NCBI RefSeq assembly: GCF_032854445.1
Contig: NC_088302.1
Location: 16,177,338-16,241,337 of the forward strand
Length of the DNA: 64,000 bases
Direction: 5' to 3'
Origin: Liolophura sinensis
Lineage: Eukaryota; Mollusca; Polyplacophora; Chitonida; Chitonidae
In this document: positions 1 through 13,200 of the stretch, one piece after another
How the letters are laid out: each line of letters starts with the position of its first letter
How positions within the stretch are numbered: position 1 is the first letter of the stretch
Made by a program: the position numbers and the translations under genes
Notes under the pieces: model-generated
The model's database searches: none
What the model saw: only the letters and a program-made list of their open reading frames with translations
What the model was told of the DNA's origin: nothing

Positions 1-139
1 TATTCTATCCAAGGTAGAAGTGCTAAAGTGCAAGTATTTTTCTTGCTTTAACGCAATAATCTCTCTTTTCTACGACCGATAAACAATTTGAATCTGAATG
101 GCCAATAATAACCCATTGCACTTAAAATTTTATGTGATT

Positions 140-346
140 GCCGTTAGTTCAAGTCCAGCTCATGTGGCTTCCTCTCCGGGCGTACGTAGGAAAGTCTTAC
201 AATAATCTATGGATAACCGTGGGCTTAGCCCAGACTGTCCGTTTTTCTTCCACCATATAATCCTGGACGCCGTCTTATTTATAAATGAAATATTCTTGAG
301 TACGTTGATAAAAACACCACTAAATACAACAAGTAAATAAATAAAT
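140..346 (+). mobile_element. V-SINE-like copy, 5' truncated
   Basis: Begins in the B-box-like stretch (gttagttcaagtccagctc), runs through the decayed central domain (ctcttccaccataat-like) and the tail motif tattcttgagtacg, and ends in an AAATA-rich tail. The tRNA-like A-box head is missing. Orientation is set by the tail on the right. Confidence 0.8.
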
Positions 347-354
347 TCGAACTA

Positions 355-965
355 AATGGATAATATAACATATGTTCATTAAAGCAGACAAAACAATATA
401 CGTGTAATGTAAGCCAGAAAGATCAATATAACATGTGTAATGTAAGCCAGAAAGAACAATATAACATACTGTATCTAACATAAACCATAACGAACAATAT
501 AACATACTGTATGTAGCATAAATCATAAAGAACATTGTAACATACTGTATGTAACATAAACCATAAAGAATAATATAACATATTGTATGTAGCGTAAACC
601 ATAAAGAACTATATAACATACCATAAAGAACAATATAACATGCTGTATGTAACATGAACCAGATAGAGTAATATAACCTGCGTAAGGTAAACAAGATAGA
701 GCAATATAACCTGCGTAAAGTAAACAAGATAGAGCAATATAACCTGCGTAAGGTAAACCGGATAGAGCAATGTAACCTGCGTAAGGTAAACCAGACTGAA
801 CAATATAAGCTGTGTAAGGTAAACCGGATAGAGTAATGTAACCTGCGTAAAGTAAACTAGTTAGAGCGATATAACCTGCGAAAGGTAAACCAGATAGAGC
901 AATATAACCTGCCTAAGGTAAACCAAACAGAGCAATGCAACCTGCGCTACGCAGGTCAAGAGAAA
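355..965. repeat. Minisatellite, 33-38 bp unit
   Basis: About 17 imperfect units. The right half has a 33-bp unit with the core ataacctgcgtaaggtaaac. The left half has a longer unit (about 38 bp) with the core ataacatactgtatgtaaca. Isolated decayed units (aacttaaaccagaaagaaca) continue to about 1350 on the far side of the SINE at 1018, so that SINE probably inserted into a once longer array. The open frames here on the minus strand are tyrosine- and leucine-rich translations of the repeat. Confidence 0.85.
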
Positions 966-1017
966 CGGTATAACCCGCTTAGCTGAATCTATGCGTCGAA
1001 ACAGACATTGCTATATG

Positions 1018-1195
1018 TATTTATTTATTTATTTATTTATTTGATTGATGTTTTACGCCGTACTCAAGAATGTTTCTCTTATACGATGGCGGCCAGCATT
1101 ACTGTGGGAGGAAACCGGGCAGAGCCCGTGGGAAACCCACGACCATCCGCAGGTTGCTTGCAGACCTTCCCACGCACGGCCGGAGAGGAGACATT
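1018..1195 (-). mobile_element. V-SINE-like copy
   Basis: Left end is a (TTTA)n tract, then ttgattgatgttttacgccg, the conserved actcaagaatgtttctctta, a central V-like domain (gggaggaaaccgggcagagc) and acggccggagaggag. The tRNA head on the right is lost. It sits inside the decayed minisatellite. Confidence 0.85.
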
Positions 1196-1659
1196 CTTAT
1201 ACCAGCCGCCAACCAAGGCAGACGGATCCATATAGCATTTATAATTTAAATCAGAGATAACAAAATGACCCTATAACTTAAACCAGAAAGAACAATTTAA
1301 CCGTATAACTTAAAACAGAAAGAACCATTTAAGCTGTGTAACATGATTTGAATTCACACGGGTACCTTCAGTCTTACTATACAGTACTTCACCTTCTAGT
1401 CTAACCTTATAATTGAACAATATGTGGCATGCGGATAGTTCAGACCTAAATAATATCTTAAACTTTAACGTTACAAGTACAATATAACTTACTATGCAAA
1501 TACTTGAAACTATCAGTAGAACATGCTAAACTTGGACCTGAAATTGCAATATAGGCATACTGTTGTTAAATTTGAACTTTATATTGCAAAGTAACCGACT
1601 AAAGTTCGACCAGATGAAGGTGTCTTGTTCCATGCACATGGTCTATTGCCAGGTGAGAA

Positions 1660-4600
1660 ATGTTGTCAGCAAAGACTGTTCTCCTGTTGCTAAGGCTGAT
1701 TGCCTCCGCCATGGTGGCTGTCATCAACGGCATAGACCTGTCCTTCAACGTGTATGCCGTCACACTGAAGCAAACATTTAACTTGACACAAACACAAGGT
1801 AAGTCTCTTGCTGTGAACATGTCTTCAAGACGAATATATGTACATGAAACACGCACACTATGTAGGTCATTGCATTCGTACAAATGTAGGTGTCCATTTA
1901 GCTTCGTGGAGGTCACAATTTATCTTCCCATATAGTGCCACTGGTCATTTTTACAAAGCATCGCGCATCCAATTTCTCGAAACTATGTCTAATTTACATT
2001 CAGCCGACATCATTAGTTGCCACGATATGGCCGAAATATTATCGACGAGGGAATGGAATCATGTGAAGGCGGCTTATGCACGAAATAAGACAAGACTTGA
2101 CATAAAAAATGGCGAAAATTGTTATCTCTTAATAGCCCCTCTATATGCATATTTTTTGCCAGTGTTCCGGAATATTCGGAAATGACGTCATCGATAAGCA
2201 GATAGGCTAACGCCAACAATTCAGTTCCCCCTCCAAAATTCAGAACGTTACTTGAAAAAAAAATGTAATACTTAAATCATAACTAATAATATCAAACAAA
2301 GCTGAAAATCTATGCCCAAGGCATGAATTTTCGATGCAAAAGAAAAAATCACGCCCAAGACACACATTTTATATCAATACCCGAAAATTCGAAAACAGAA
2401 TGTCATTCAAGAAACCAACGTCAACACAATCTGAATAAACTCGATTGGATATAGGAATATCCATCTGACGACTACCTTACCCTTTCTACGTGCGTTCACG
2501 AGGGCATGCGCGAACAAACGTGGAAAAGTAGTGGCCAATTAAATGTCACTTCACATGTCAGTCTTTCTACCGGAAAGACATCTCAGCTGATAGCAAAAGT
2601 TTACTAACCCGTTTGTAAAATGTAAACGGTTTGGAGTAACCTTCCCTTGAAAAAAAAAAACAACCGTTCTGCGTCAGCCATGTCAACCTGCCTTTGTTTA
2701 TTTCCTAAACCCTCATGCATGGATATTGCGTACCCGGCGCGCTGATTGGTTAAAGGTTCTCGCGTAGAGCATCCGAGAGAATGCACGAAGTGAACATGGA
2801 GTAGTTGTCAAATGGATATTGATACAGGCCAATATTCAGCTGAGTTATCAGATTGCGTCGCATATAGCCTCGTGAATTTATGGTGTCGTAATTTTTGTGG
2901 GAAAACAACAGACGACTGGACATCTGTAAAAAAGACTGGACCGCGTAAACTTGTCGAAACCTTGGTCTGATTCTGATCCACCAGAGGCAACTGCCGGTAA
3001 TAAGAATTAGTTGTATGACTAATGACTGACCAACAGCGGTTTGAAAGTGATATCATAGCTTGTAAGGTGACGTGTAGACTTAGCTCTAGATAGTCACATG
3101 CGTCCTGGAGAGCCTTGTGGTCTACTGGAAAACTTGGCTTAAATGAGATTTAGAGCATGGCGAAAAGTTTTGTGTCATGACATGAACTATTTATTTTACA
3201 TTAAATTTATTTTGGACGATAGGCCTATATATCTGTGTCCTGGTGTGAAATGTTCTGCTGGATTTGAAAATGGTTGTTCTAACATAACCTACCTTATGAA
3301 ATGATTTTTTGATTTGTACACAAAATTCCATCAAATTGAAAGGAAAAATCGGTGTTATAGTTAATATTTCTTCTTTCGGGTTTTTTCCGGGTTGACATTC
3401 CATACGGATGTGTTTGGGAAGAAGTAGGGGTGTGGGTGGGGGGTGGGGCGTGGTATATTCATTTACCAACTTTTGATTGCATTAGTCCCGGTTCTGTTTA
3501 CACGAATCATTTTTCTTTTCAGTGGAAATCACTGCTTCCATGAGTTGTATTGGATTTGGCTTGTCCATGTTAGAAATGGCCATCACTAATTCGTTTGGAA
3601 TCACTGCAACATTTCTGGTCACATGGATATCACTGCCACTGTCCGCTGGACTATTTTCTATCGCGGCTATACACCGAGAATTCTTCCAGGCTTGGCCAGT
3701 GTTGATTTACCTTCTTCAGCTCTACGTCTGTAAGTTAATATCTCTTTAAAGTATATAGTTTGCTCTTAAGCGGACTTTTCAGTGTATTTACATTTATATC
3801 AGGGTGAAAATAGTCTCAAATTCTTTTATTTGTAGAAATAAACAGCATTTACTGATATTATTCAGAGAAGCAAACGCACCTGTCGGTGTGTTGCGTGAGG
3901 CACTCGATGTTGTTGAAGGTCATTTCTACTTATGTATATTTGCACACGGCTCACAACTCACAGCGGGGTGGAATAAAAACTTCGCAGCATGATCCGGAAC
4001 ATCATAAATTGTTTTTTTTTCTTATTTTTTTTATAGGCCTAGAGAATGCAAGACACTCCTGATTTCGCCAGTTACATGTGACCGTTTTATATGACATTGT
4101 TTTCGCTCCTCTGATTTTACTCTAATGACTGTAATCTTTTATATTATACTTAGTCCGGGAGTTTGCAAGGAATTTGCACGAAGATGTGGTTTATTTAGGG
4201 CATGCATGCCTTCACTCCAATATCCCCTGTGCTGTTGCCCAAATGGGACTAACCCATAATCATTCATTTAGTAGGTTCTCTAGTTGATTATAAGCCCAAG
4301 GATCCAGTGTCTGCAAACAGTTGTTTAGTGTCTCTCTTAAAAGTTGATTATTTTGGGCACTCTGCGGTTTCTTTCACCCATAAATCTTACTGCCGTCGTA
4401 GCCTACAAGTGAAAAATTCTTACGCACGGGTTTAAAAACCAATCGAATAATTAAACCAAATACATGTAATTAAATTATTCTAATCATTTACCAGCATATA
4501 CACGAGAGAGAACTTTTCCTGGATAAGAGTTCCTTACCTCGGAGCTGCTGTACCTTTTGAACACTGAAAAGATTTATCGCCCGTCCTTGCACGCTTAACT

Positions 4601-5658
4601 CGAATTTCCTCACGATACATGTATTCGCCTGGTTATGTTTTCAGTGAAACATATAGGTCAGATAATGTCAGTGTTTCTTCTGTCTGTTTTCAGCTACCAG
4701 CAACGCCGTGTCATTCATGGCTGTGACGCGAGTGTGTATACAACTGATACCAAACAACTACGTTGCAACCTACCTCGGAGTTTTTGGGACTATGATTTGT
4801 TTCGGGAAAATCTTTCTAGCCGGTTTGTTCTCCTTGTTTTTCCCAGATGATCTTAAAGGATTTTTCGTTTGTTTCGGAACAATATCTGCTGTTGTGTTGA
4901 GCTTCTGTTATCTACTGATATACCCGACAGCCCTTTCCACCTACAGAAATATATCCATCAATGATTCAGAAAGAAAACAAGATTGCGACCAAAGCATGGA
5001 GCAGGAATCATCACGAACGGAAGAAATGTTTAAGTCTCGCTTTTTCCACATGATGTTCTGGTCGTCTGCTGTGTTTTCGTCAGCTGGTTACACCGTGTTA
5101 AACAACATCACCACCGTCGCCGATTCTCTAGAAATGACAGACACTTTCCAGATAGTCACTCTCATGTCCTCAGGTATCATGGTGACAAGACTTGTGTACG
5201 GCTTGGTCTTCGACAAGGTAGGATCCATGGCTTGTGGATTTGGGCTTTTGTTCTCCACATATCTGACTTTCGCAGGCGGACTCATACTTGGGCTGTTTAT
5301 CTTGAACACAAGAAGCCTATATTTTCTGACATTGCTGTTCGGTTTTTGCATAGGTCCTGGCTTTAGCCTTCCCCATGGAATACTAGTGACTCGTTATGGA
5401 CAATCCATGTACACCTTGATAACGTCTTGTCTTTTCTTTGTCGTGGCCGTTAGTGAGTTGTTGTTGCAATTGCTAACCGGTTACCTTTACGACGTGAAAA
5501 GCTCTCAGCAGGGAAGTACCGATAACTCTTGTTCTGGTACAAGCTGTTTCTATTGGTCGTTTGTGGCGTTGTTGGCAGTAACTGTCGTATGTGGTATAGT
5601 TCAGGTTATCAATTTTATCGAGACGCCTTCTCAGGTGGAACAAGATCTAACATGTTAA
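1660..5658 (+). CDS. MFS transporter, nodulin-like/NFD4-like, three exons
   Basis: Coding exons are 1660-1798, 3523-3729 and 4694-5658, together 436 residues plus stop; all junctions are GT-AG and both introns are phase 1. The start ATG lies directly after an in-frame TGA (1654-1656). Hydropathy by eye gives 11-12 membrane segments with a charged central loop (residues about 220-240), the usual 6+6 plan of the major facilitator superfamily. The first helix (MLSAKTVLLLLRLIASAMVA) begins the protein. The C-terminal half has features I associate with nodulin-like (NFD4-type) transporters: a VLNNITTVADSL motif, LYDVKSSQQG, and CSGTSCFYWSF near the end, like the CxGxxCFxxSF of that family. The substrate cannot be read from sequence; a monocarboxylate-type carrier is the main alternative. 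A SINE follows 40 bp after the stop, and I found no clear poly(A) signal. That this is an MFS gene is well supported; the subfamily less so. Confidence 0.82.
1799..4693 (+). other. Introns 1 and 2 of the MFS gene
   Basis: Intron 1 spans 1799-3522 (donor gtaagt, acceptor ttttcttttcag) and intron 2 spans 3730-4693 (donor gtaagt, acceptor ctgttttcag). I recognise no gene or repeat family inside them. The open frames there have no recognisable motif and no conserved splice context. Confidence 0.75.
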
Positions 5659-5697
5659 ACTGCTTTGGCGTACTGTATGCACTTACTGTGCATTATT

Positions 5698-5920
5698 ATA
5701 TTTATTTATTTGATTTGATTTGGTGTACAGGTATTCAAGAGTATTTCACTTATACGACGGCGGCCAGCATTATGGTAGGAGTAAACCCCCGACCTTCCAC
5801 ATGTTGCTGGCAGACCTTCCCACGTACGACCAAGAGGAAGCCAGCAAGAGCTGGAGTAGAACTCAACTCGAGTTATTTCGCCGCACTGGCACGCTAACCA
5901 CTAAGCCACAGAGGCCCCCT
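5698..5920 (-). mobile_element. V-SINE-like copy with tRNA-like head
   Basis: Starts with a TTTATTTATTTGATTTG tail complement, then attcaagagtatttcactta and the central domain. It ends with acgctaaccactaagccaca, the complement of a tRNA-like A box. The middle has a deletion around the gggcagagcccg segment. Confidence 0.85.
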
Positions 5921-8015
5921 AACGTACATTATAAGCCAGTGTTTTGAAAGTTACCGCTCTAAAGGACAATTGAAACAAAATATTCCTACTATGGACGAAT
6001 GTACCAAGCAGGCTATAAATGCTGCCACAATTTACCTGTGCAATATTTAAATTCCAGTATATTGTATAAATGTACATGTCAAGTTAGGGCGCATAGATCT
6101 ATCCCGGTATTGCCTATTTAGCACGACATCCATAATACTGTAAATCGACTGCTTTTGATCAGTCGTTGTGTGGTCTTGCATGAGGTTCTCTGAAGGCCTC
6201 CATTCTTCAACCAGTATGATGTGTGAAACACATGCCAAAAGTTGACCTATAAAACTGGGCGCGCTTTCAGGTCATACGAAAACGTCAGTAAATTGCTTAA
6301 AGTGGAGAAAACAGGAAAATGACAAAGTTCGGTTGAAGAGTGTGAAAAGTTATTCTTAAATGTGGTCTTCAATATTTTTTCCCATTTTTATATTTTCAAT
6401 ATGTTCATAAATATTATCATAATATGTTCATAAATATTATCATTTACGTTAAATGCATTACGTTTTGACGCTCTTTCATCTGATTTTGGCATCATTTTTA
6501 TGTTTTCTTCTCCTGGCAGTGTTTTGCCCAAGTTCAACACGGAGTGTTTCTCGAAAAAAATTAAGTCATACACTGCATAAGTATAGTATTCTCCTTGATA
6601 GTATTTGCCTAAGTAAAACAACTTAAGAAGTTTTGGTGAAAGGGCCTTGGTCGTTATCGCATATGTGTAAGCGTCTGTATGCTTGGTTTTTTAAGTCATA
6701 CTTTTAGTCATTTGACGACGAGGAGCCTTTAGGAGTGTGTACACATATACTGTGTGCTGGGGAAGTTCATTCCGCCAAAGTGCTGCTAAAGTATCATCCT
6801 GAAGTTTCCATTTAAACTGCGGCTGTTTTGATAAAATTTCTAGTTTCCATGACAAATATTCAAATTTCAAGTTTAACGACGAGGTAGGAATAGAAGCTAG
6901 CCCGCTTCAGATGAAGATTTCGTGTTTGGTGTGTAGACTTATGCTGTGATGAGCTTAGCTCCTATTTAAACTACGGATGTTTTGATCAAAGTTTCAAGGG
7001 GGTGGTCACAATACAAGTCAAACTACTATAGAAAATGACTACATATATGCAGATTCATATTGTTCCTACCTCTAGATCTATTTTCTGCTATCCCTGGTGA
7101 AAAACAAAAAAAAAAAAATAAAAAAATAAAAAAAAAAAATAAAAAACGAAAATAAAAATAGCAAGTTGTGTCGTAAAACTGCGTTCAATCGGCGCAACCC
7201 GTCGATTTCGAAGCTAGTTGCATGAAAAGAGAACGTGCTCTGTTTCATGCGATTGTAGCATTCGATTGACCGCTTCGTTTAAACGCAGCCCACGGAATAG
7301 GATTGTCCGATTTTCATAGAACTTGTCTAATTCCACGAGTCGATACGACAATCCCATCGTGTGAAAGCGGCTTTAGAGGCTAAACCGCCTATGATAAAGA
7401 TTGCACCTTTGGGTTCAACAAATCGCTTCGGACAATGATTTCATTTTCCTGTCGATAGGTTCCTATTGAGGTGAACTAGGTTCCTATTTCAACTAGTCCT
7501 GTTTTGATCAAAATTCTGGTTTCCATGGCAACTGATGACTAGAAACGTGACGTTTGAACGATGTGAAGAGTAGTAATAATTCCATTTCACACAGTATTGG
7601 ATTGAAATATGTTCCTTTTCTTAAACTGTGAATGTTTTGATCACATTTCTGGTTTCCATGGCAACGGAGTGAAAACAGACAGTTCAGTGATCCGAACATC
7701 ATGAAAATCCTCCTTTCACTCACATTTTGTATATTTGGTAGCCAAGTTCATACGGTACATGTATTTCTTATTTACATGTGAATAATAGAGCTCAACCGAT
7801 AAGATTTCTGGTTTGAAAAGTAAAGCCAACTCAAACTATCACATTGCTATTTCTGGGAATCGTCATATTGAACGCTTATACATCCGTCGGCGGGACTGTG
7901 TGTGGGGGTGTGTCAAATTCACTTTTCGTTGTAATTGTTATCAAAATTCTTAGTGCCTCTATTACATCAGATATAGTGGAAATTGTGCGAGGTCACATGC
8001 AAATTTTACGCGTAT
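5921..8015. other. Intergenic sequence, no gene recognised
   Basis: AT-rich. Contains a 24-bp direct duplication (ttcataaatattatcataatatg, 6395-6441), an A-rich tract (7108-7160), and four scattered copies of a motif like tgttttgatcaaaatttctggtttccatgg (near 6820, 6965, 7500 and 7635) that suggest a decayed tandem or dispersed repeat. No splice-supported coding exon was found. Confidence 0.6.
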
Positions 8016-8185
8016 TCATTTGATTTGTTTATCCCACTTGTGTTTTACGCCCCACTCAAGAATATTTCAATTATATGATGGCGGTCAGCATTATTGTAGG
8101 GGGAAACCGGGCAGAACCCTGAAAACAACTCACGACCATCTGCGGGTTGCTTCTTCCCTTCCCACGTATGGCCGGAGAGGTATTC
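8016..8185 (-). mobile_element. V-SINE-like copy, truncated
   Basis: Carries gtgttttacgccccactcaa, aatatttcaattatatgatg, ggcggtcagcattattgtag and a central gggggaaaccgggcagaacc. It lacks the tRNA head. Confidence 0.8.
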
Positions 8186-8732
8186 ATGAATGATTCATCT
8201 ATATATGGCGACGATATAAACATTAAGGAAGGTGTACACGGGAGCGCCTATTAGGTAGGCAAACCTCACCAGGTACCGGTCATGCGCTACATTCACACTG
8301 GATGGCCAAAATTGTGGTGACAATCCTTCAGTTGCAACGTTCCATTTTTCTTTGTCTTTTTCTTTTCTGTCTGTTATTATTGTTTCAGGGTATTATGACA
8401 AAGGCAGAAATTTAAAATGTGAAGACACAATTTTAATTTTGGCAACTCCACATTTTGTCCTCTGATAGGACCTAGTACGTCTGTGCCATGATCAAGCCAT
8501 CCACAACGCACTCTAGAACCTGTAATCAAGTGTTCCACGTCAATTATATTTAGCGGTCTAAACCAAACCTTTGTTATGGACTGATTTGTGTTGTTTTACA
8601 CGTTTCATTGATCTACTAACAACCTCTCCCACTTTCCAACAGCCATGAATGAATGATTCCAGCCTGACAAAGTGGCAGTATTGGAACGCAACAATCCGAG
8701 TACAATGGCAGATACTTTACTGTTTTAGATGC

Positions 8733-9215
8733 TTCGCCTTTTCCATGTTATACAATATCGGATACTATCTGTGACTTTTCCAGGTTATACAATATCGGAT
8801 ACTATCTTTGACTTTTCCAGGTTATACAATACCGGATACTATCTGTGACTTTTCCAGGTTATACAATATCGGATACTATCTGTGACTTTTCCAGGTTATA
8901 CAATATCAGATACTATCTGTGACTTTTCCAGGTTATACAATACCGGATAATATCTGTGACTTTTCCAGGTTATACAATATCGGATACTATCTGTGACTTT
9001 TCCAGGTTATACAATACCACACGCTGTGACTTTTGCAAGTTATACAAAACCGGTACCGGATACTATCTGTGCCTTTTCCAGGTTATACATTATCTAATTC
9101 TGTGGCTTTTCAGTACAGTAATGTGACTTTTCCAGGTTAAGTAACACCGGATGATGGACTTTTCCAAGTTATGCAATACCGGATACTAGCTGTGACTTCC
9201 CCAGGTCATACACTT
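8733..9215. repeat. Minisatellite, 37-bp unit
   Basis: About 12 units with the core ttttccaggttatacaatat followed by cggatactatctgtgac. The first units are nearly identical; the last units are shortened and diverged. A further decayed unit lies at 9465-9500, beyond about 250 bp of unrelated sequence. Confidence 0.9.
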
Positions 9216-9677
9216 CCAGATACCATGACCGTTTTATCTTTATATTTATTAAGACTTTTTATCATGCCCCAGGATCAGGAAGCTGTCAGACTTAGTCTAA
9301 AGTGATATTATTCCTGAACATAGACTTGAACATAAATGTTAATTTTCGTTTTTGTAAGCCAACGCTAAGTATTAAAACAAAAATGCTTCAGGTGAGTCAA
9401 ATTTTTTTTAGGACAGTAAACAGTTAAGTCTTAGCTAGCTTTGTACTCCTGTGGCCAGATACTGTGGCTTTTCCCGGTTATACAGCGCCACAATGCCGGA
9501 TACCGTGATCCTCCAAAGTCGGAACCTTAGACCATTGCGGATGTGGCAATGGTCAGTTTCGTCCTGGTATCTTCCATGTATAATGCATATATGTATGTGA
9601 AAACTATTGCTGGTTATATCTTCAGTTTTCGAAGAATCTTTTACTCGCACGATGTTGAGATTTTTTGGATTTTTTTT

Positions 9678-9793
9678 TGATTGTTGTTGGATGCCATACT
9701 GAAGATTTTTCCACTACGACAGAGGTAAGTTTTATGGGCGGAAGAAACCGGAGTGTCCGGGGTAAACCTCTGGCAAGTTGCTTACGAACTTTT
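9678..9793 (-). mobile_element. Diverged V-SINE-like fragment
   Basis: Recognisable but decayed: gttggatgccatactgaaga, ttttccactacgacagaggt, gggcggaagaaaccgg, ggcaagttgcttacgaac. Older than the other copies by eye. Confidence 0.55.
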
Positions 9794-10280
9794 CACATAT
9801 ATACTTGTACGTGGCATTACATTGCTGAAGACAAGCGGTTTTCAATGAACATTACTAAGACTGGACAAATCCTCATATGAGTATACTAAGGCCCACGGAC
9901 AGCGAGAGAGGGGAACTGCACAAGTCTCAGGCATGTCGAGGACCGGAACCGAATCCGTATATACCTTGTGTGTCCAAGAGACACAAAAAGACTAACGCCT
10001 ATAACCACTTGTTCAATTTGTCATTTTGCCCGCATTACCCAATACGGGATTGAATGCGAATCTTCCGCACGTATTATGAACCTTCTCACTCGACCATCGT
10101 ATAAATACACATATATGCAGGCTGGTAGATTTCCTTTAGGCTCGTCGCCTTTGACCTCTTTATGAGTTGCTTTGGTTTGGACTTATTATCTGTATACCAC
10201 CTTGTGCCATGAATGTGGGGAAGACACGTTAAAGCTAGGGCTCTTAGAATATAGGCATACCTTTTATCCCACCCGCTTAT

Positions 10281-13200
10281 ACACTAAAAAAATTAATCTG
10301 TTAAATTTAACAGAAAGCCTGTTGTCTGAGTGGATGTTCGAATGTATTCTGTTATTATAATTCAATATTGTTTCAATATTGTGTCTCATTCATCATAATA
10401 TCCTGTTAGTCTACATCAATAGTTGTGTTAAATTAATCTGTTAAGTTTAACAGAAAGTCTGTTGTTTGAGTGATGTTAGAGTGTATTCTGTTATTACAAC
10501 ACAATATTGTGTCTCATTCATCATAATATCCTGTTAGTCTACATCAATAGTTGTGTTAAATTAATCTGTTAAGTTTAACAGAAGTCTGTTGTCTGAGTGA
10601 TGCTAGAGTGTATTCTGTTATTACAACACAATATTGCGTCTCATTCATCATAATATCCCGTTAGTCTACATCAATAGTTGTGTTAAATTAATCTGTTAAG
10701 TTTAACAGAAAGCCTGTTGTCTGAGTGATGTTCGAGTGTATTCCGTCATTACAACACAATATTGTGTCTCATTCATCATAATATCCTGTTAGTCTACATC
10801 AATAGTTGTGTTAAATTAATCTGTTAAGTTTAACAGAAAGCCTGTTGTCTGAGTGATGTTCGAGTGTATTCTGTTATTACAACACAATATTGTGTCTCAT
10901 TCATCATAATATCCTGTTAGTCTACATCAATAGTTGTGTTAAATTAATCTGTTAAGTTTAACAGAAAGCCTGTTGTCTGAGTGATGTTCGAGTGTATTCT
11001 GTTATTACAACACAATATTGTGTCTCATTCATCATAATATCCGGTTAGTCTACATCAATAGTTATGTTAAATTAATCTGTTAAATTCAACAGAAAGTGTG
11101 TTGTCTGAGTGATGCTAGAGTGTATTCTGTTATTACAACATAATATTGCGTCTCATTCATCATAATATCCTGTAGTCTACATCAATAGTTGTGTTAAATT
11201 AATCTGTTAAGTTTAACAGAAAGCCTGCTGTCTGAGTGATGTTCGAGTGTATTCTGTTATTACAACACAATATTGTGTCTCATTCATCATAATATCCTGT
11301 TAGTCTACATCAATAGTTATGTTAAATTAATCTGTTAAGTTTAGCAGAAAGTCTGTTGTCTGAGTGATGTTAGAGTGTATTCTGTTATTACATCACAATA
11401 TTGCGTCTCATCCATCATAATATCCTGTTAGTCTACATCAATAGTTGTGTTAAATTAATCTGTTAAGTTTAACAGAAAGCCTGCTGTCTGAGTGATGCTA
11501 GAGTGTATTCTGTTATTACAACATAATATTGCGTCTCATTCATCATAATATCCTGTTAGTCTACATCAATAGTTATGTTAAATTAATCTGTTAAGTTTAA
11601 CAGAAAGTCTGTTGTCTGAGTGATGTTCGAGTGTATTCCGTCATTACAACACAATATTGCGTCTCATTCATCATAATATCCTGTTAGTCTACATCAATAG
11701 TTATGTTAAATTAATCTGTTAAGTTTAACAGAAAGCCTGCTGTCTGAGTGATGCTAGAGTGTATTCTGTTATTACAACATAATATTGCGTCTCATTCATC
11801 ATAATATCCTGTTAGTCTACATCAATAGTTATGTTAAATTAATCTGTTAAGTTTAACAGAAAGTCTGTTGTCTGAGTGATGTTCGAGTGTATTCCGTTAT
11901 TACAACACAATATTGTGTCTCATTCATCATAATATCCTGTTAGTCTACATCAATAGTTGTGTTAAATTAATTTGTTAAGTTTAACAGAAAGTCTGTTGTC
12001 TGAGTGATGTTCGAGTGTATTCTGTTATTACAACACAATATTGTGTCTCATTCATCATAATATCCTGGTAGTCTACATCAATAGTTGTGTTAAATTAATC
12101 TGTTAAGTTTAACAGAAAGTCTGTTGTCTGAGTGATGTTAGAGTGTATTCTGTTATTACAACACAATATTGTGTCTCATTCATCATAATATTCTGTTAGT
12201 CTACATCAATAGTTGTGTTAAATTAATCTGTTAAGTTTAACAGAAAGTCTGTTGTTTGAGTGATGTTAGAGTGTATTCTGTTATTACAACACAATATTGT
12301 GTCTCATTCATCATAATATCCTGTTAGTCTACATCAATAGTTGTGTTAAATTAATCTGTTAAGTTTAACAGACAGTCTGTTGTTTGAGTGATGTTAGAGT
12401 GTAGGCCTATTCTGTTATTACAACACAATATTGTGTCTCATTCGTCATAATATCCTGTTAGTCTACATCAATAGTTGTGTTAAATTAATCTGTTCAATTT
12501 AACAGAAAGTCTGTTGTCTGAGTGATGTTAGAGTGAATTCCGTTATTACCACACAATATTGTGTCTCATTCATCATAATGTCCTGTTAGTCTACATCAAT
12601 AGTTGTGTTAAATTAATCTGTTAAGTTTAACAGAAAGTCTGTTGTCTGAGTGATGCTAGAGTGTATTCTGTTATTACAACACAATATTGTGTCTCATTCA
12701 TCATAATATCCTGTTAGCTAAATCAATAGTTGTGTTAAATTAATCTGTTAAGTTTAACAGAAAGTCTGTTGTCTGAGTGATGTTAGAGTGTATTCTCTTA
12801 TTACCACACAATATTGTGTCCCATTCATCATAATATCCTGTTAGTCTACATCAATAGTTGTGTTAAATTAATCTGTTAAGTTTAACAGAAAGTCTGTTGT
12901 CTGAGGGATGTTCGAGTGTATTCCGTTATTACAACACAATATTGTGTCTCATTCATCATAATATCCTGTTAGTCTACATCAATAGTTGTGTTAAATTAAC
13001 CTGTTTAACCTGTTTTTAAGTTTAACAGAAAGTCGGTTGTCTGAGTGATGCTAGCGTGTATTCCGTTATTACAACACAATATTGTGTCTCATTGATCATA
13101 ATATCCTGGTAGTCTAAATCAATAGTTGTGTTAAATTAACCTGTTAAGTTTAACAGAAAGTCTGTTGTCTGAATGATGTTAGAGTGTATTCTGTTATTAC

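Noticed and set aside
320-803. Minus-strand frames of 64 and 135 residues rich in Tyr, Leu and Cys
   Set aside because: Direct translation of the 33-38 bp minisatellite.
7100-7160. A-rich tract as a retroposed poly(A) tail
   Set aside because: Mixed A/T/G interruptions and no recognisable retroposed body or target duplication beside it.
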